Positions 50,722 to 59,860 of a stretch of 64,000 nucleotides of DNA are shown in pieces. A program made the position numbers and the translations under genes. The DNA is from Hyphomonadaceae bacterium (GTDB lineage Bacteria; Pseudomonadota; Alphaproteobacteria; Caulobacterales; Aquidulcibacteraceae). How positions within the stretch are numbered: the first letter of the stretch is position 1; each line of letters begins with the position of its first letter. Below the pieces are notes generated by a model, which had not been told where the DNA came from, did not search any database, and saw only the letters and a list, made by a program, of their open reading frames with translations. The stretch spans positions 62,001 through 126,000 of the forward strand of contig JAEUMQ010000016.1 of the NCBI GenBank assembly GCA_016791425.1, written 5' to 3'.

Positions 50722-51504
50722 ATGAGTCCCACCTATGCGAGCTATCTCGCGCTCGACGAATTGCTGGCCTGCCAGCGCCCGCTGAGCGAGGAGCATGACG
50801 AGACCTTGTTCATCATCATCCACCAGACCAAAGAGCTCTGGCTGAAGCAGATCTTGCGCGAGCTCGACCTCGCCCAGGCGCTCATCCGCCGCGGCGAGCT
50901 GACGCCCGCCTACAAGAGCCTGGCGCGCGTCTCGCGCATCCAGTCGGTGATGACCCTCTCCTGGGACGTGCTCGCGACCATGACGCCGGCCGATTATACC
51001 AGCTTCCGCGACCGGCTCGGCATGAGCTCCGGCTTCCAGTCCGATCAGTTCCGCGCGCTGGAATACCGCCTCGGGCTGAAGGACAGCGCCTTCCTGCGCT
51101 ACCAGGATGACCGCCCCGCGGCCCGTGCGCGCCTCGAGGCCGCGCTCGCCGCGCCGACGCTCTATGACGATGCGTTGGCCCAGCTCGCGCGCGCGGCGCC
51201 GGTCCCGAAGGCGGCGCTCGAACGCGATGTTCGCGAGCCCTACGTGCCCTCGCAGGAGGTCGAGGACGCCTGGCTCGAGGTCTATCGCGACACCACGCGC
51301 CATTGGGAGCTCTATCAGCTCGCCGAGAAGCTGGTCGATCTGGACGACGCCCTCGCCACCTGGCGGCACAAGCACGCGCTCACGGTGGAGCGCATCATCG
51401 GCGGCAAGCGCGGCACCGGCGGCACCGATGGCGTGAGCTATCTGCGCGCGACCCTGGGCAAACGCTGCTTCCCGGAGCTCTGGTCGCTGCGGACGCGGCT
51501 CTAG
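50722..51504 (+). CDS. kynA: Tryptophan 2,3-dioxygenase
   Basis: A 260-residue heme dioxygenase that opens the indole ring of tryptophan to N-formylkynurenine. It begins SPTYASYLALDELLACQRP with HDETLFIIIHQTKELWLKQIL, SRIQSVMTLSWDVLATMTPADYTSFRDRLG and FQSDQFRALEYRLG. The C-terminal heme-pocket run RHKHALTVERIIGGKRGTGGTDGVSYL contains the proximal His. It is followed 10 bp downstream by a kynureninase-like gene. No formamidase gene (kynB) is in between. Confidence 0.95.
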   Translation: MSPTYASYLALDELLACQRPLSEEHDETLFIIIHQTKELWLKQILRELDLAQALIRRGELTPAYKSLARVSRIQSVMTLSWDVLATMTPADYTSFRDRLGMSSGFQSDQFRALEYRLGLKDSAFLRYQDDRPAARARLEAALAAPTLYDDALAQLARAAPVPKAALERDVREPYVPSQEVEDAWLEVYRDTTRHWELYQLAEKLVDLDDALATWRHKHALTVERIIGGKRGTGGTDGVSYLRATLGKRCFPELWSLRTRL

Positions 51505-51514
51505 GGATGCGGCC

Positions 51515-52672
51515 TTGAAATCGTACAAGCATCTCTTCACGCGCGCCTTCGCCGCGGCGCCCAGCCGGCTGCACCTCGCAGCCCATTCACATCATCTGTG
51601 GCCGGACGCTTCGCGCGACGCGCAGCTCGCGGCCTGGGACGACGCCGCCGCGCTCGCCGACCGCAAATGGGCGAAGGTGTTCGGCGAGATCCTGCCGCAG
51701 GCGCAGGCCAACGTGGCGCGCGAATTGAACCTCCCCTCGCCCGACACGGTCGTCTTCGCGCCGAACACGCATGAGCTCATCGTGCGGCTCTTCTCCGCGC
51801 TCTCCATGCGCCCCGTGCGCATCCTGACGAGCGATTGCGAATTTCATTCCTTCGCGCGCCAATCCGCGCGCTGGGCCGAAGCGGGCCTGGCGACGCTGGA
51901 GATCGTGCCGACCGAGCCTTTCGCGGATTTCGAGACGCGTTTCCTTGAAGCGGCCGCGACCGGCGCGCACGATCTTGTGTTCGTCAGCCACCTCTTCTTC
52001 AAGACCGGACGCGCATTCGCACGCGCCTTCGAGCTCGCGCGCATTGCCAAGCCCGAGGGGCCTTGGGTCGTCATCGACGGCTACCACGCGTTCATGGCGC
52101 TGCCGACCGATCTCGCTGCCGTGTCGGAGCGCATCTTCTATGTCGGCGGCGGCTACAAATACGCCATGACCGGCGAAGGCGCCGCGTTCCTGCATGCGCC
52201 GCCGGGCTACGGCGCGCGTCCCGTCGTGACCGGCTGGTACGCCGCGTTCGGCGCGCTGGAGACAGGCGCGCGCGGCGTGGCCTACGCGAACGACGCGCGG
52301 CGCTTCCTGGGCGCGACGTTCGATCCCTCTGCGCTCTATCGCCTCAACGCCGTGTGCGCTCTGCTGCGCCGGGAGGGGCTGGCCACTGGCGACATCGCCA
52401 AGCGAGCGCAGGCTCTGCGCGCCATGCTTCATGAGGCGGTCGCGGCCGGAAAGTGCGGCGCCCTGAGAGACGCCGAAGTTCTGAACGCGGACGCGCCCGC
52501 GCGCTTCACCGCCTTCCGTCATCCCCGCGCGGGAGAGTGGAAGGCCGCGCTCGACGCCGCCGACGTGATCGTCGATTGCCGCGACGATGTCCTGCGCATC
52601 GGCTTCGGGCTCTATCACGACCCCGCGGACATCGAGCGCTTCTGCGCCCTCGCCGCGCGCGCCCTCCGCTGA
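51515..52672 (+). CDS. Kynureninase-like PLP enzyme (aminotransferase class V fold)
   Basis: A 385-residue protein with a TTG start 10 bp after kynA. The fold-type I PLP enzyme shows HLAAHSHHLWPD at the N terminus, VFAPNTHELIVRL, VFVSHLFFKTGRAFA, the cofactor Asp in VIDGYHAFMALP and the Schiff-base Lys in YVGGGYKYAMTGEGAAFLH. This matches a divergent kynureninase subgroup that follows kynA in some bacteria. Predicted reaction: kynurenine to anthranilate and alanine. Motifs differ enough from classical KynU that a related lyase or aminotransferase cannot be excluded. Confidence 0.75.
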   Translation: MKSYKHLFTRAFAAAPSRLHLAAHSHHLWPDASRDAQLAAWDDAAALADRKWAKVFGEILPQAQANVARELNLPSPDTVVFAPNTHELIVRLFSALSMRPVRILTSDCEFHSFARQSARWAEAGLATLEIVPTEPFADFETRFLEAAATGAHDLVFVSHLFFKTGRAFARAFELARIAKPEGPWVVIDGYHAFMALPTDLAAVSERIFYVGGGYKYAMTGEGAAFLHAPPGYGARPVVTGWYAAFGALETGARGVAYANDARRFLGATFDPSALYRLNAVCALLRREGLATGDIAKRAQALRAMLHEAVAAGKCGALRDAEVLNADAPARFTAFRHPRAGEWKAALDAADVIVDCRDDVLRIGFGLYHDPADIERFCALAARALR

Positions 52673-52790
52673 GAAGCACGCCTTTCGAAGCCCGCTTCCC
52701 TCAGGCGGCGCGAAGAAGCGCGCGGTGAGTGGCGAATGGCGCCCCGCGCTCTGGCAAAGGCGACGCTCGCTAGTCCAGAGGAGGCGCGCC

Positions 52791-54461
52791 ATGGCGACGG
52801 CGACGGGAACCTACGACTACATCATCGTCGGCGCCGGCAGCGCCGGCTGCGTTATCGCCAACCGCCTCTCGGCCGATCCGCGCAATCGCGTGCTGCTGCT
52901 CGAGGCCGGCGGCGACGACCGCCCAAGCCGCAACCTCGGCAAGTTCGGCTCGAACCTGATGATCCACACGCCGATCGGGTTCGGGCGCACGCTCAACGAC
53001 ACGAACGTCAACTGGATGTACGAGACCGAGGAAGATCCCGGCAGCGGCGGTCGCCGGCACAAATGGCCGAAAGGCAAGGTGCTCGGCGGCTCCTCCTCGA
53101 TCAACGGGCTCTTGTACATACGCGGCCAGCATGCGGATTATGACGGCTGGCGCCAGATGGGCTGCGAGGGCTGGGGCTATGACGACGTAAAGTCCTACTT
53201 CAAGCGCGCCGAGCATCAGGAGCGCGGCGCGTCCGAATTCCACGGCGTCGGCGGGCCGCTTAATGTATCGGACATCACCGAACAGAACCCGATCTCGGCC
53301 GCGCAGCTCGACGCGGCGGTTGAGGCCGGCATTCCGCGCTCGGACGATATCAATGGCGGTGAGCAGGAAGGCGTGACCTGGTTCCAGCTCACGATCAAGA
53401 ACGGGCGGCGCCATTCGACGGCCGTGGGCTATCTGCATCCGGTGATGCACCGGCGCAATCTCAAGGTCGAAACCGACGCGCACGCGGCGAAGGTCCTGTT
53501 CGAAGGCAAGCGCGCGATCGGCGTCGAATTCCTTCAGCACGGCGGGCGCTGGAGCGCGAAGGCGAAGAGGGAGGTCATCCTCGCCGCCGGCGCGGTCGCT
53601 TCGCCGCAGCTTCTCGAATGCTCGGGCATAGGCCAGGGCGCGCTGCTGCAGAAGCACGCGATCCCGGTCGTGCACGAGCTGCGCGGCGTCGGTGAGAACC
53701 TGCAGGACCATTACATGATCGGCTGCCAGTGGCGGCTGAAACCCGGCTGCCTCACCGTCAACGAGCTTTCGCACGGCGCGCGCCTCGTCGGCGAAGTGCT
53801 CAAATATGCGCTGACCGGCAAGGGCCTCTTGAGCTTCGCGGTCGCGCACACGGTGGCGTTCTGCAAATCGCGGCCCGAGCTCGCCCATCCGGACATCCAG
53901 TTCCACATGATGGCCGCGAGCATGGACCTTGAAGTGCTGGCCATGACGCAAGGGCTGCAGCTGGAGAAGGCGCCCGGCATGACCATCACGCCGTGTCAGG
54001 TGCGGCCCGAATCGCGCGGCAGCGTCCACATCAAGTCGCCGGACGCGCTCGTCTACCCGACGATCATCCCCAATTATCTCGCCGATCCCATCGACCGGGA
54101 GGTTGCGGTGGCGAGCCTGAAATGGGCGCGCAAGATCTCGCAGCAGCCGGCGCTTGCGCCTTACCTCGCGGCGCCCGGCGATCCGTTCGGAACCAACGAC
54201 GAGGAGATGCTCGCCTATGCGCGCATGGCCGGCGCGACGCTCTATCACGCGGCAGGCGCATGCAAGATGGGGCACGGGCCCGAATGCGTCGTCGATCCAG
54301 AGCTTCGGGTGCATGGCGTGGAAAGCCTGCGCGTCGTCGACGCCTCGATCATGCCGCGCATCGTTTCCGGCAACACCAACGCGCCGACGATCATGATCGC
54401 GGAAAAGGCGTCCGACCTCATCCTCGGCAAATCGCCCGCTGGCGCCATGGCGGCGGCCTGA
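52791..54461 (+). CDS. GMC-family oxidoreductase (choline dehydrogenase type)
   Basis: A 556-residue flavoprotein started at ATG 52791 behind AGAGGAGG. It has FAD-binding DYIIVGAGSAGCVIANRLS, GMC signature 1 KWPKGKVLGGSSSINGLLYIRG and signature 2 around GAVASPQLLECSGIG. At the C terminus it has LYHAAGACKMG with the catalytic-region His and SGNTNAPTIMIAEKASDLI. The family oxidises primary alcohols such as choline, aliphatic alcohols or sugars. It opens the third catabolic block and precedes the MarR regulator by about 140 bp. Substrate not assignable from sequence. Confidence 0.88.
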   Translation: MATATGTYDYIIVGAGSAGCVIANRLSADPRNRVLLLEAGGDDRPSRNLGKFGSNLMIHTPIGFGRTLNDTNVNWMYETEEDPGSGGRRHKWPKGKVLGGSSSINGLLYIRGQHADYDGWRQMGCEGWGYDDVKSYFKRAEHQERGASEFHGVGGPLNVSDITEQNPISAAQLDAAVEAGIPRSDDINGGEQEGVTWFQLTIKNGRRHSTAVGYLHPVMHRRNLKVETDAHAAKVLFEGKRAIGVEFLQHGGRWSAKAKREVILAAGAVASPQLLECSGIGQGALLQKHAIPVVHELRGVGENLQDHYMIGCQWRLKPGCLTVNELSHGARLVGEVLKYALTGKGLLSFAVAHTVAFCKSRPELAHPDIQFHMMAASMDLEVLAMTQGLQLEKAPGMTITPCQVRPESRGSVHIKSPDALVYPTIIPNYLADPIDREVAVASLKWARKISQQPALAPYLAAPGDPFGTNDEEMLAYARMAGATLYHAAGACKMGHGPECVVDPELRVHGVESLRVVDASIMPRIVSGNTNAPTIMIAEKASDLILGKSPAGAMAAA

Positions 54462-54601
54462 CGCCAAGCCGCTGCGTTTCCCTCGCGGAATTACCTCAGG
54501 CGCAGGAGCGCACCCCGCGCGCGCAGGGCATTTACACGCTGCGGGACAGCAGGTACCCTGACATCGAATGTAAGCCCCCCTAACATAAGGGCGCATGCGA
54601 T

Positions 54602-55111
54602 TTGGGGACGAAATCCAATCTCCGTCAGATGCCGCCCGCGGAGGCGCTGGGCGAAGCGCCCGAGCGCGTCGGCCAGCGCATCACGTTCGCCTATCTCGCC
54701 GCGTACGCCGATCTTGCGCCGCGGATGGAGCGCCTCGGGCTTTCCTCGCCGAGCCGCATTCTCGCGCTCTTCCACATCAAGGCGCATCCCGGCTGCAGCC
54801 AGAGCGAGCTCGCCGGCTGGACCGGGCTTTCGCGCGCCAGCGCCATGATGATGACCAATCAGCTCGAAGAAGCCCGCATCATCGAGCGGCGAAGCGGGCC
54901 CAATGCGCGCACCAACGCGCTTTATCTCACCGCGCACGGCGCGTCGGTGCTTGAGAAGATCGTCGAGCAGACCGCGGCCAACGAGCGCCTCATCTTCGGC
55001 TGCCTGACCGATGACGAGCGCCGGACGCTCATCGTCCTCCTGGAGAAGGTGGTCCGCGACGTCGAAGCGCGGCGCTCCAGGAAGAAGGCATCGACGAAAT
55101 CGGGTCCATGA
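54602..55111 (+). CDS. MarR-family transcriptional regulator
   Basis: The protein is about 169 residues. The frame opens with TTG 54602; ATG 54629 (MPPAEALGE) is an alternative and neither has a clear ribosome-binding site. A winged helix-turn-helix typical of MarR lies at about residues 50-115: ILALFHIKAHPGCSQSELAGWTGLSRASAMMMTNQLEEARIIERR. A basic tail ends RRSRKKASTK. It is immediately upstream of a TonB-dependent receptor (61 bp) and likely represses it or the amine-catabolic genes in response to a small ligand. Confidence 0.82.
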   Translation: MGTKSNLRQMPPAEALGEAPERVGQRITFAYLAAYADLAPRMERLGLSSPSRILALFHIKAHPGCSQSELAGWTGLSRASAMMMTNQLEEARIIERRSGPNARTNALYLTAHGASVLEKIVEQTAANERLIFGCLTDDERRTLIVLLEKVVRDVEARRSRKKASTKSGP

Positions 55112-55172
55112 CGCGCGCCGCTAGCGGCGGCGTCATCGAGGGAATCTCAGTCGGGAGAAAAGGGAGGGACAT

Positions 55173-57740
55173 ATGAAGAAGGGAATCGTTTCGCGTCGCC
55201 TGAAGCCCGCGGCGTTGTTGTGGTCGACCGCGCTGGCCGCGGCGACGGTCGCTTCCGGCGCCGCCTTCGCGCAGGAAGAGGAAAGCCCCGAACGAGCAAC
55301 GGGCGTCGGCGAGATCGTCGTCACCGCGCAGTTCCGCGCACAGAACCTGCAGGACACGCCCCTGGCGATCACCGCCATCACCGGGGACATGCTCGAGCGC
55401 CGCAGCCAGTCGGACATTTCCGAGATCGCGCGCCAGGCGCCGAGCGTGACGCTGGCCGAACAGAACCAGGAATACGCCTCCGGCCTCATCGCCTACATCC
55501 GCGGCATCGGCCAGAACGATCCGAACTTCTCGGTCGAGCCCGGCGTCGGCGTCTATATCGATGACGTCTACCTGCCGACCTTGACCGGCTCGCTGCTTGA
55601 CCTCATGGACGTCGAGCGCGTGGAAGTGCTGCGCGGGCCGCAAGGCACGCTCGCCGGCCGCAACTCGATCGGCGGCGCGCTCAAGATGTATTCGGTGCGC
55701 CCCCGCGGCGACAATTCGGGCTCCTTCCAGGTCACCTACGGCTCGTACGACCGGCTCGATCTGCGCGGCATCTACGATGTCCGCCTGGCCGACAACCTCT
55801 CCATGCGCGTGTCGGGCGTCAGCAAGAACGAGACGGGCTACATCACGCGTCTCGACTATGCGCTGACCCATCCGGGAACCAACGTCCCGACGATGGCGCA
55901 CGGACAAGATCCGGTGCTTGGAACGCTCGGCGGCGTCGCCATCGCCGCCGGCAAGGTCGCGCTTCTGTGGGAGCCGAGCGACCGGGTCAACGTGCTGCTC
56001 TCCGCCGACTACACGCGCGAGCGCAACGAGCCGGGCCCCGCCACGCTGCTCTACGCAAATGCGCTGGGCGCCTACAACAACGACCCCAGTCGGCCCTGGC
56101 TCAGGGGCACGAACGGCGCGTTGGTCCCATACAATTGCAACTTCGTGTCATCCGGCCCCAACGCCTGCGACACCCAGACCGGACATGACGGGCGCTACAT
56201 CTCCTATTCGTGGTTCGCCGACACCTATCCCGGGGATTCGCAATCGCCGTACAAGCCCCTGGTCCTCGATCCGCACCGGAACCTCGACAATTACGGCGTT
56301 GCGCTGACCGTCGAGGCCGCCCTGACGGAAAATCTCTCGCTGACCTCGATCACGGCCTATCGCGAATACGAAGCCGACTGGTCCTACGATTATGACGGCG
56401 CGCCGCACACCGTCGATCTCCTCAATCAGAACCAGACCAACCGACAGATCAGCCAGGAAATCCGGCTGAACGGCCAGCTGTTCAACGACCTGATCGACTT
56501 CACCGTCGGCGGCTTCTATTTCGACGCCGAGAGCTTCTACACCGCGCGGGTCGATATTCCGTACGCGGAGCTCGACTTCATCCACGGGCCCGATCCGACG
56601 CCGTCGAACAACAAGGCCGTGTTTGCGAACGCGACCATCAACTTCACCGACGCCCTGCACTTGACCGGCGGCGTCCGCCAATCCTGGGACGAGAAGGAAT
56701 ACCAGTACATCCGCCGCAATCCGGACCTCACGCCGGTGCAGGGGCCGTGCAACTTCTTCCTCGGCGCGCCGGTCGCCGGCCCGGTCGGCATCGGCAACCA
56801 GCCGAACTGCCTCCTCTTCGGCGTCAACGGCACGAAGGCGAAGTTCACGAACGACCGCCTCGACTGGCGCGTGGCGCTCGACTACCGCTTCACGGAAGAC
56901 CTCATGGTCTACACGCAGGTCGCGACCGGCTATCGCGCCGGCGGCTTCAACGCCCGGCCGTTCTTCCCGAGCCAAGCCACGCCGCACGTCCCCGAAACGA
57001 TCACCTCCTACGAGGTCGGCGTGAAGACCGACCTGTTCGGCGACAAGCTTCGCCTGAACGGCGCGGTGTTCTATTTCGACTATAACGACATCGTGCTGAA
57101 CTCGACCTTCTGCGCGGACCTGCCGGTCGGCCAGCAGGCGCCGTGCCTGCGTCCGACCAATGTCGGCTCGGCCGAAGTGCAGGGCGTCGAGCTCGAGGCG
57201 TACTTCTACCCGACGGACAATTTCAGCATCGATCTCTCCGCCAGCAATCTCGACTTCGAATATACCGAAGTCGACGCCACCGCCGGGACCGGAACCTCGC
57301 TGAGCGACATCACCCCGTACACGCCGGAAATGAAGTACAGCATCGGCGTGCAATATAACGTCAACGACGTCGTCGGCGGCGACATGATCTTCCGGATCGA
57401 CGCCTCCTACCAGTCGGAGATGTTCACCGAAGCCGCCAATGTGCGGCGCCAGATCATCTCCAGCACGACCGCAGCCGTTGCGCCGATCGGCAATCCGGGC
57501 GGCGGCGGTCCGATCCCGAACCTGCTCGTCGATAATCTGATCGAGGGCTACACCTTGGCCAATGCGCGCGTCGCGTGGGAGTCCGACGAAGGCGGCTGGG
57601 GCCTCGCCTTCGAAGTGAAGAACCTGTTCGACGAATACTATCTCACCACCAAGGTGAACGATGCGGCCTCCACCGGCCACGTGTTTGGTTCCCCCGGCAA
57701 GCCGCGCACCTGGGCGGTCACGCTACGGCGCAGTTTCTGA
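55173..57740 (+). CDS. TonB-dependent outer-membrane receptor
   Basis: An 855-residue receptor. Signal peptide of about 33 residues ends AFA|QEE. TonB box and plug follow: GEIVVTAQFRAQNLQDTPLAIT, YIRGIGQNDPNFSVEPGVGVYIDDVYLP, VERVEVLRGPQGTLAGRNSIGGAL. The barrel ends WAVTLRRSF with the C-terminal Phe. The NLQDTPLAIT plug type is common among receptors for organic nutrients in sphingomonads and caulobacters. Its setting (MarR upstream, amine dehydrogenase and permease convergent downstream) suggests uptake of an amine- or peptide-containing compound rather than iron, but this is inferred. Confidence 0.9.
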   Translation: MKKGIVSRRLKPAALLWSTALAAATVASGAAFAQEEESPERATGVGEIVVTAQFRAQNLQDTPLAITAITGDMLERRSQSDISEIARQAPSVTLAEQNQEYASGLIAYIRGIGQNDPNFSVEPGVGVYIDDVYLPTLTGSLLDLMDVERVEVLRGPQGTLAGRNSIGGALKMYSVRPRGDNSGSFQVTYGSYDRLDLRGIYDVRLADNLSMRVSGVSKNETGYITRLDYALTHPGTNVPTMAHGQDPVLGTLGGVAIAAGKVALLWEPSDRVNVLLSADYTRERNEPGPATLLYANALGAYNNDPSRPWLRGTNGALVPYNCNFVSSGPNACDTQTGHDGRYISYSWFADTYPGDSQSPYKPLVLDPHRNLDNYGVALTVEAALTENLSLTSITAYREYEADWSYDYDGAPHTVDLLNQNQTNRQISQEIRLNGQLFNDLIDFTVGGFYFDAESFYTARVDIPYAELDFIHGPDPTPSNNKAVFANATINFTDALHLTGGVRQSWDEKEYQYIRRNPDLTPVQGPCNFFLGAPVAGPVGIGNQPNCLLFGVNGTKAKFTNDRLDWRVALDYRFTEDLMVYTQVATGYRAGGFNARPFFPSQATPHVPETITSYEVGVKTDLFGDKLRLNGAVFYFDYNDIVLNSTFCADLPVGQQAPCLRPTNVGSAEVQGVELEAYFYPTDNFSIDLSASNLDFEYTEVDATAGTGTSLSDITPYTPEMKYSIGVQYNVNDVVGGDMIFRIDASYQSEMFTEAANVRRQIISSTTAAVAPIGNPGGGGPIPNLLVDNLIEGYTLANARVAWESDEGGWGLAFEVKNLFDEYYLTTKVNDAASTGHVFGSPGKPRTWAVTLRRSF

Positions 57741-57764
57741 TCGCCTCGCGTTAGAACTGCAACG

Positions 57765-57790
57765 ACGCCGCGCCGGCAACGGCGCGGCGT
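57765..57790. terminator. Intrinsic terminator-like hairpin after the receptor
   Basis: ACGCCGCGCCG (57765-57775) pairs with CGGCGCGGCGT (57780-57790) around a GCAA tetraloop, a stable GNRA loop. It lies 25 bp after the receptor stop and 30 bp before the stop of the convergent flavoprotein gene. The plus-strand 3' flank starts TTG but lacks a long T-run. Confidence 0.65.
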
Positions 57791-57820
57791 TTGCCGTTCA
57801 AGCCTCCAGCGTCCGCGAGT

Positions 57821-59845
57821 CTAGCGTCCAGCGCGCCGGAAGACATCTTCCGCGCCCGGATCCCCAAGCGAACGCGCAGCGCGGTGTCCGTCATAGACCG
57901 CATGCACGATGGCGCCCGGCGCCGCGGCGTCGCCGATGCAGCGGATCGATTGCGCCGCGTCCTGCGCGCATAGCTCTTGAAAGAGCCCGTCGTTCGGCAG
58001 CCGCGCGGTGACCGCAAGAACGCTCGCGCAGGCGACCTCCATCGGCTTTCCCGTCCACACATCCCGAAGCGCGGCGCCGGCGCCCTCGAAGGAAACGAGG
58101 TTGTGATCGGCGACGATCCTCACGCCAAGCTCGCGCAGGCGCTTCTGGATGTGCGGGAACTCCAGCGTGTTCGCGGTCCAAGGCGCCGGCGCCGAGGCCG
58201 GCGTGACGAACACGACCTCCCGCCCCGCGGCGCGCAGCGCCTCGGCGAGCACGCTGCCATAATAGAACCCGTCATCGTCGAAGAGCAGCACCGGCCCCGG
58301 CAAAGCGGCGCCGTCCATGATATCGTCCGGCGTGAACACGCCGTGCGCGTCGAAACCGGCGATCGAGACATTGGAACGCCCGAAGCCGTCGCGCCGCCAT
58401 GTGGCGCCCGCAGCGATCACGACATGGTCGGCGCCGAAGGCGCGCACATCATCCGACTGCATGCGGCTTTCGCGATAGACCGACACGTTGGGCATGCGCT
58501 CGATCTGCCCGACGCGCCAATCGCGCACCCGCGCCCAGGCCGCGAGGCCCGGCAGGCGCGCTTCGCGGCTGACGCGTCCGCCGAGCTCGCGGGAAGCTTC
58601 CGCCAGGTGCACCTCGTAGCCCCGCTGCCCGAGTGCACGCGCAGCTTCCAGGCCCGCCGGCCCGGCGCCCACGATCAGCACGCGTTCGGCCGCGTGCCGG
58701 CCAGCGATCCGCTCAGGATGCCAGCCGCGGCGCCATTCCTCGCCCATGGTCGGGTTCTGCGTGCAGCGGATCGGCGTCATCGTGGAATCGCCGCTGACGC
58801 AGATATTGCAGCCGATGCATTCGCGGATGTCGTCGATGCGGCCCTCTTCGATCTTGCGCGGCAGGAAGGGATCGGCGATCGACGGCCGCGCGGCGCCGAT
58901 CATGTCGAGCACGCCGCGCTTGAGCTGGCTCGCCATCGCGTCCGGCGACGTGAAGCGCCCCACGCCGACGACGGGCTTGCTTGTGGCCTTCTTCACCCAA
59001 TCGATGAACGGCTCCTGCGCGCCTTCCTCGGCGAAACGCGACGGCGCCGAATCTGCGGACCACGCGCCCGCATTGACGTCCCAGAGGTCGGGCAGCTCCC
59101 CGAGCAGGTGCACGATCTCGCGCGCCTCCTCCTCCGTGACGCCTGCCGCGCCCTGGAATTCCTCGACCGCAAAGCGCACGGCCACGGCGCAGGTATCGCC
59201 CACCGCGTCCTTGGCGTCCTCGATGAGCTCGCGCAGGAGCCGCGCGCGATTTTCCAGCGAGCCGCCATACTCGTCCGTCCGCTGATTGCGGCGCCGCTGC
59301 AGGAAATGCATCGCCAGCGAGAGATCGTGCGCGGCGTAGACATAAACGACATCGAAGCCGGCGCGCTTGGCCCGCAGCGCCGCCGTGCGGTGCCAGCGCC
59401 GATAATCGGCGATGTCGCGCCTGCTCATCGCGCGCGCCTGGTGCGGATGCCCGTGCTTCACCGGCTGGTGCGACGGCGCCAATGGCGTCGCGCGCGAATA
59501 GAGGTTCGAGGCCGAGGCGCCATTGTGCGCCAGCTCGATCGCGGCGAGCGCGCCGTGCGCATGCACCGCCTCGCACATGAGCGCGAGCGCCGGAATGTCG
59601 CTCTCGTCCCAGAGCCGCGCCTCGATATAGGGGCTGACGTCCCCCGACGGATGGATCTCGCACTCTTCGGTGCTGACGACCGCCCAACCGCCCTCGGCCT
59701 TCATCCCGCGCATCGCGGCGTGCGCCTCGGGCATCGCGTAGCCCATGCCGTTGCAGTGCGGAACCTGGAAGAACCGATTGCGCCCGGTCACCGGTCCAAG
59801 GCGGATCGGCTCGAACAGGCAATCGTAGCGCGGATCGCGGCTCAT
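57821..59845 (-). CDS. Trimethylamine-dehydrogenase-like FMN/4Fe-4S flavoprotein
   Basis: A 674-residue protein with the full trimethylamine/dimethylamine dehydrogenase layout. An FMN barrel (about 1-350) starts LFEPIRLGPVTGRNRFFQVPHC, where Cys31 matches the cysteine that holds FMN covalently in trimethylamine dehydrogenase. VVYVYAAHD holds the active-site Tyr/His pair. The 4Fe-4S cluster motif is CIGCNICVSGDSTMTPIRC, and an ADP-binding domain follows (VLIVGAGPAGLEAARALG). Family members oxidise N-methyl amines to aldehyde plus demethylated amine and pass electrons to ETF. It follows the permease gene by 15 bp. The exact amine is unknown; stachydrine/N-methylproline demethylases share this layout. 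Confidence 0.87.
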   Translation of the reverse strand: MSRDPRYDCLFEPIRLGPVTGRNRFFQVPHCNGMGYAMPEAHAAMRGMKAEGGWAVVSTEECEIHPSGDVSPYIEARLWDESDIPALALMCEAVHAHGALAAIELAHNGASASNLYSRATPLAPSHQPVKHGHPHQARAMSRRDIADYRRWHRTAALRAKRAGFDVVYVYAAHDLSLAMHFLQRRRNQRTDEYGGSLENRARLLRELIEDAKDAVGDTCAVAVRFAVEEFQGAAGVTEEEAREIVHLLGELPDLWDVNAGAWSADSAPSRFAEEGAQEPFIDWVKKATSKPVVGVGRFTSPDAMASQLKRGVLDMIGAARPSIADPFLPRKIEEGRIDDIRECIGCNICVSGDSTMTPIRCTQNPTMGEEWRRGWHPERIAGRHAAERVLIVGAGPAGLEAARALGQRGYEVHLAEASRELGGRVSREARLPGLAAWARVRDWRVGQIERMPNVSVYRESRMQSDDVRAFGADHVVIAAGATWRRDGFGRSNVSIAGFDAHGVFTPDDIMDGAALPGPVLLFDDDGFYYGSVLAEALRAAGREVVFVTPASAPAPWTANTLEFPHIQKRLRELGVRIVADHNLVSFEGAGAALRDVWTGKPMEVACASVLAVTARLPNDGLFQELCAQDAAQSIRCIGDAAAPGAIVHAVYDGHRAARSLGDPGAEDVFRRAGR

Positions 59846-59860
59846 GCTGCGCTCGGCATG

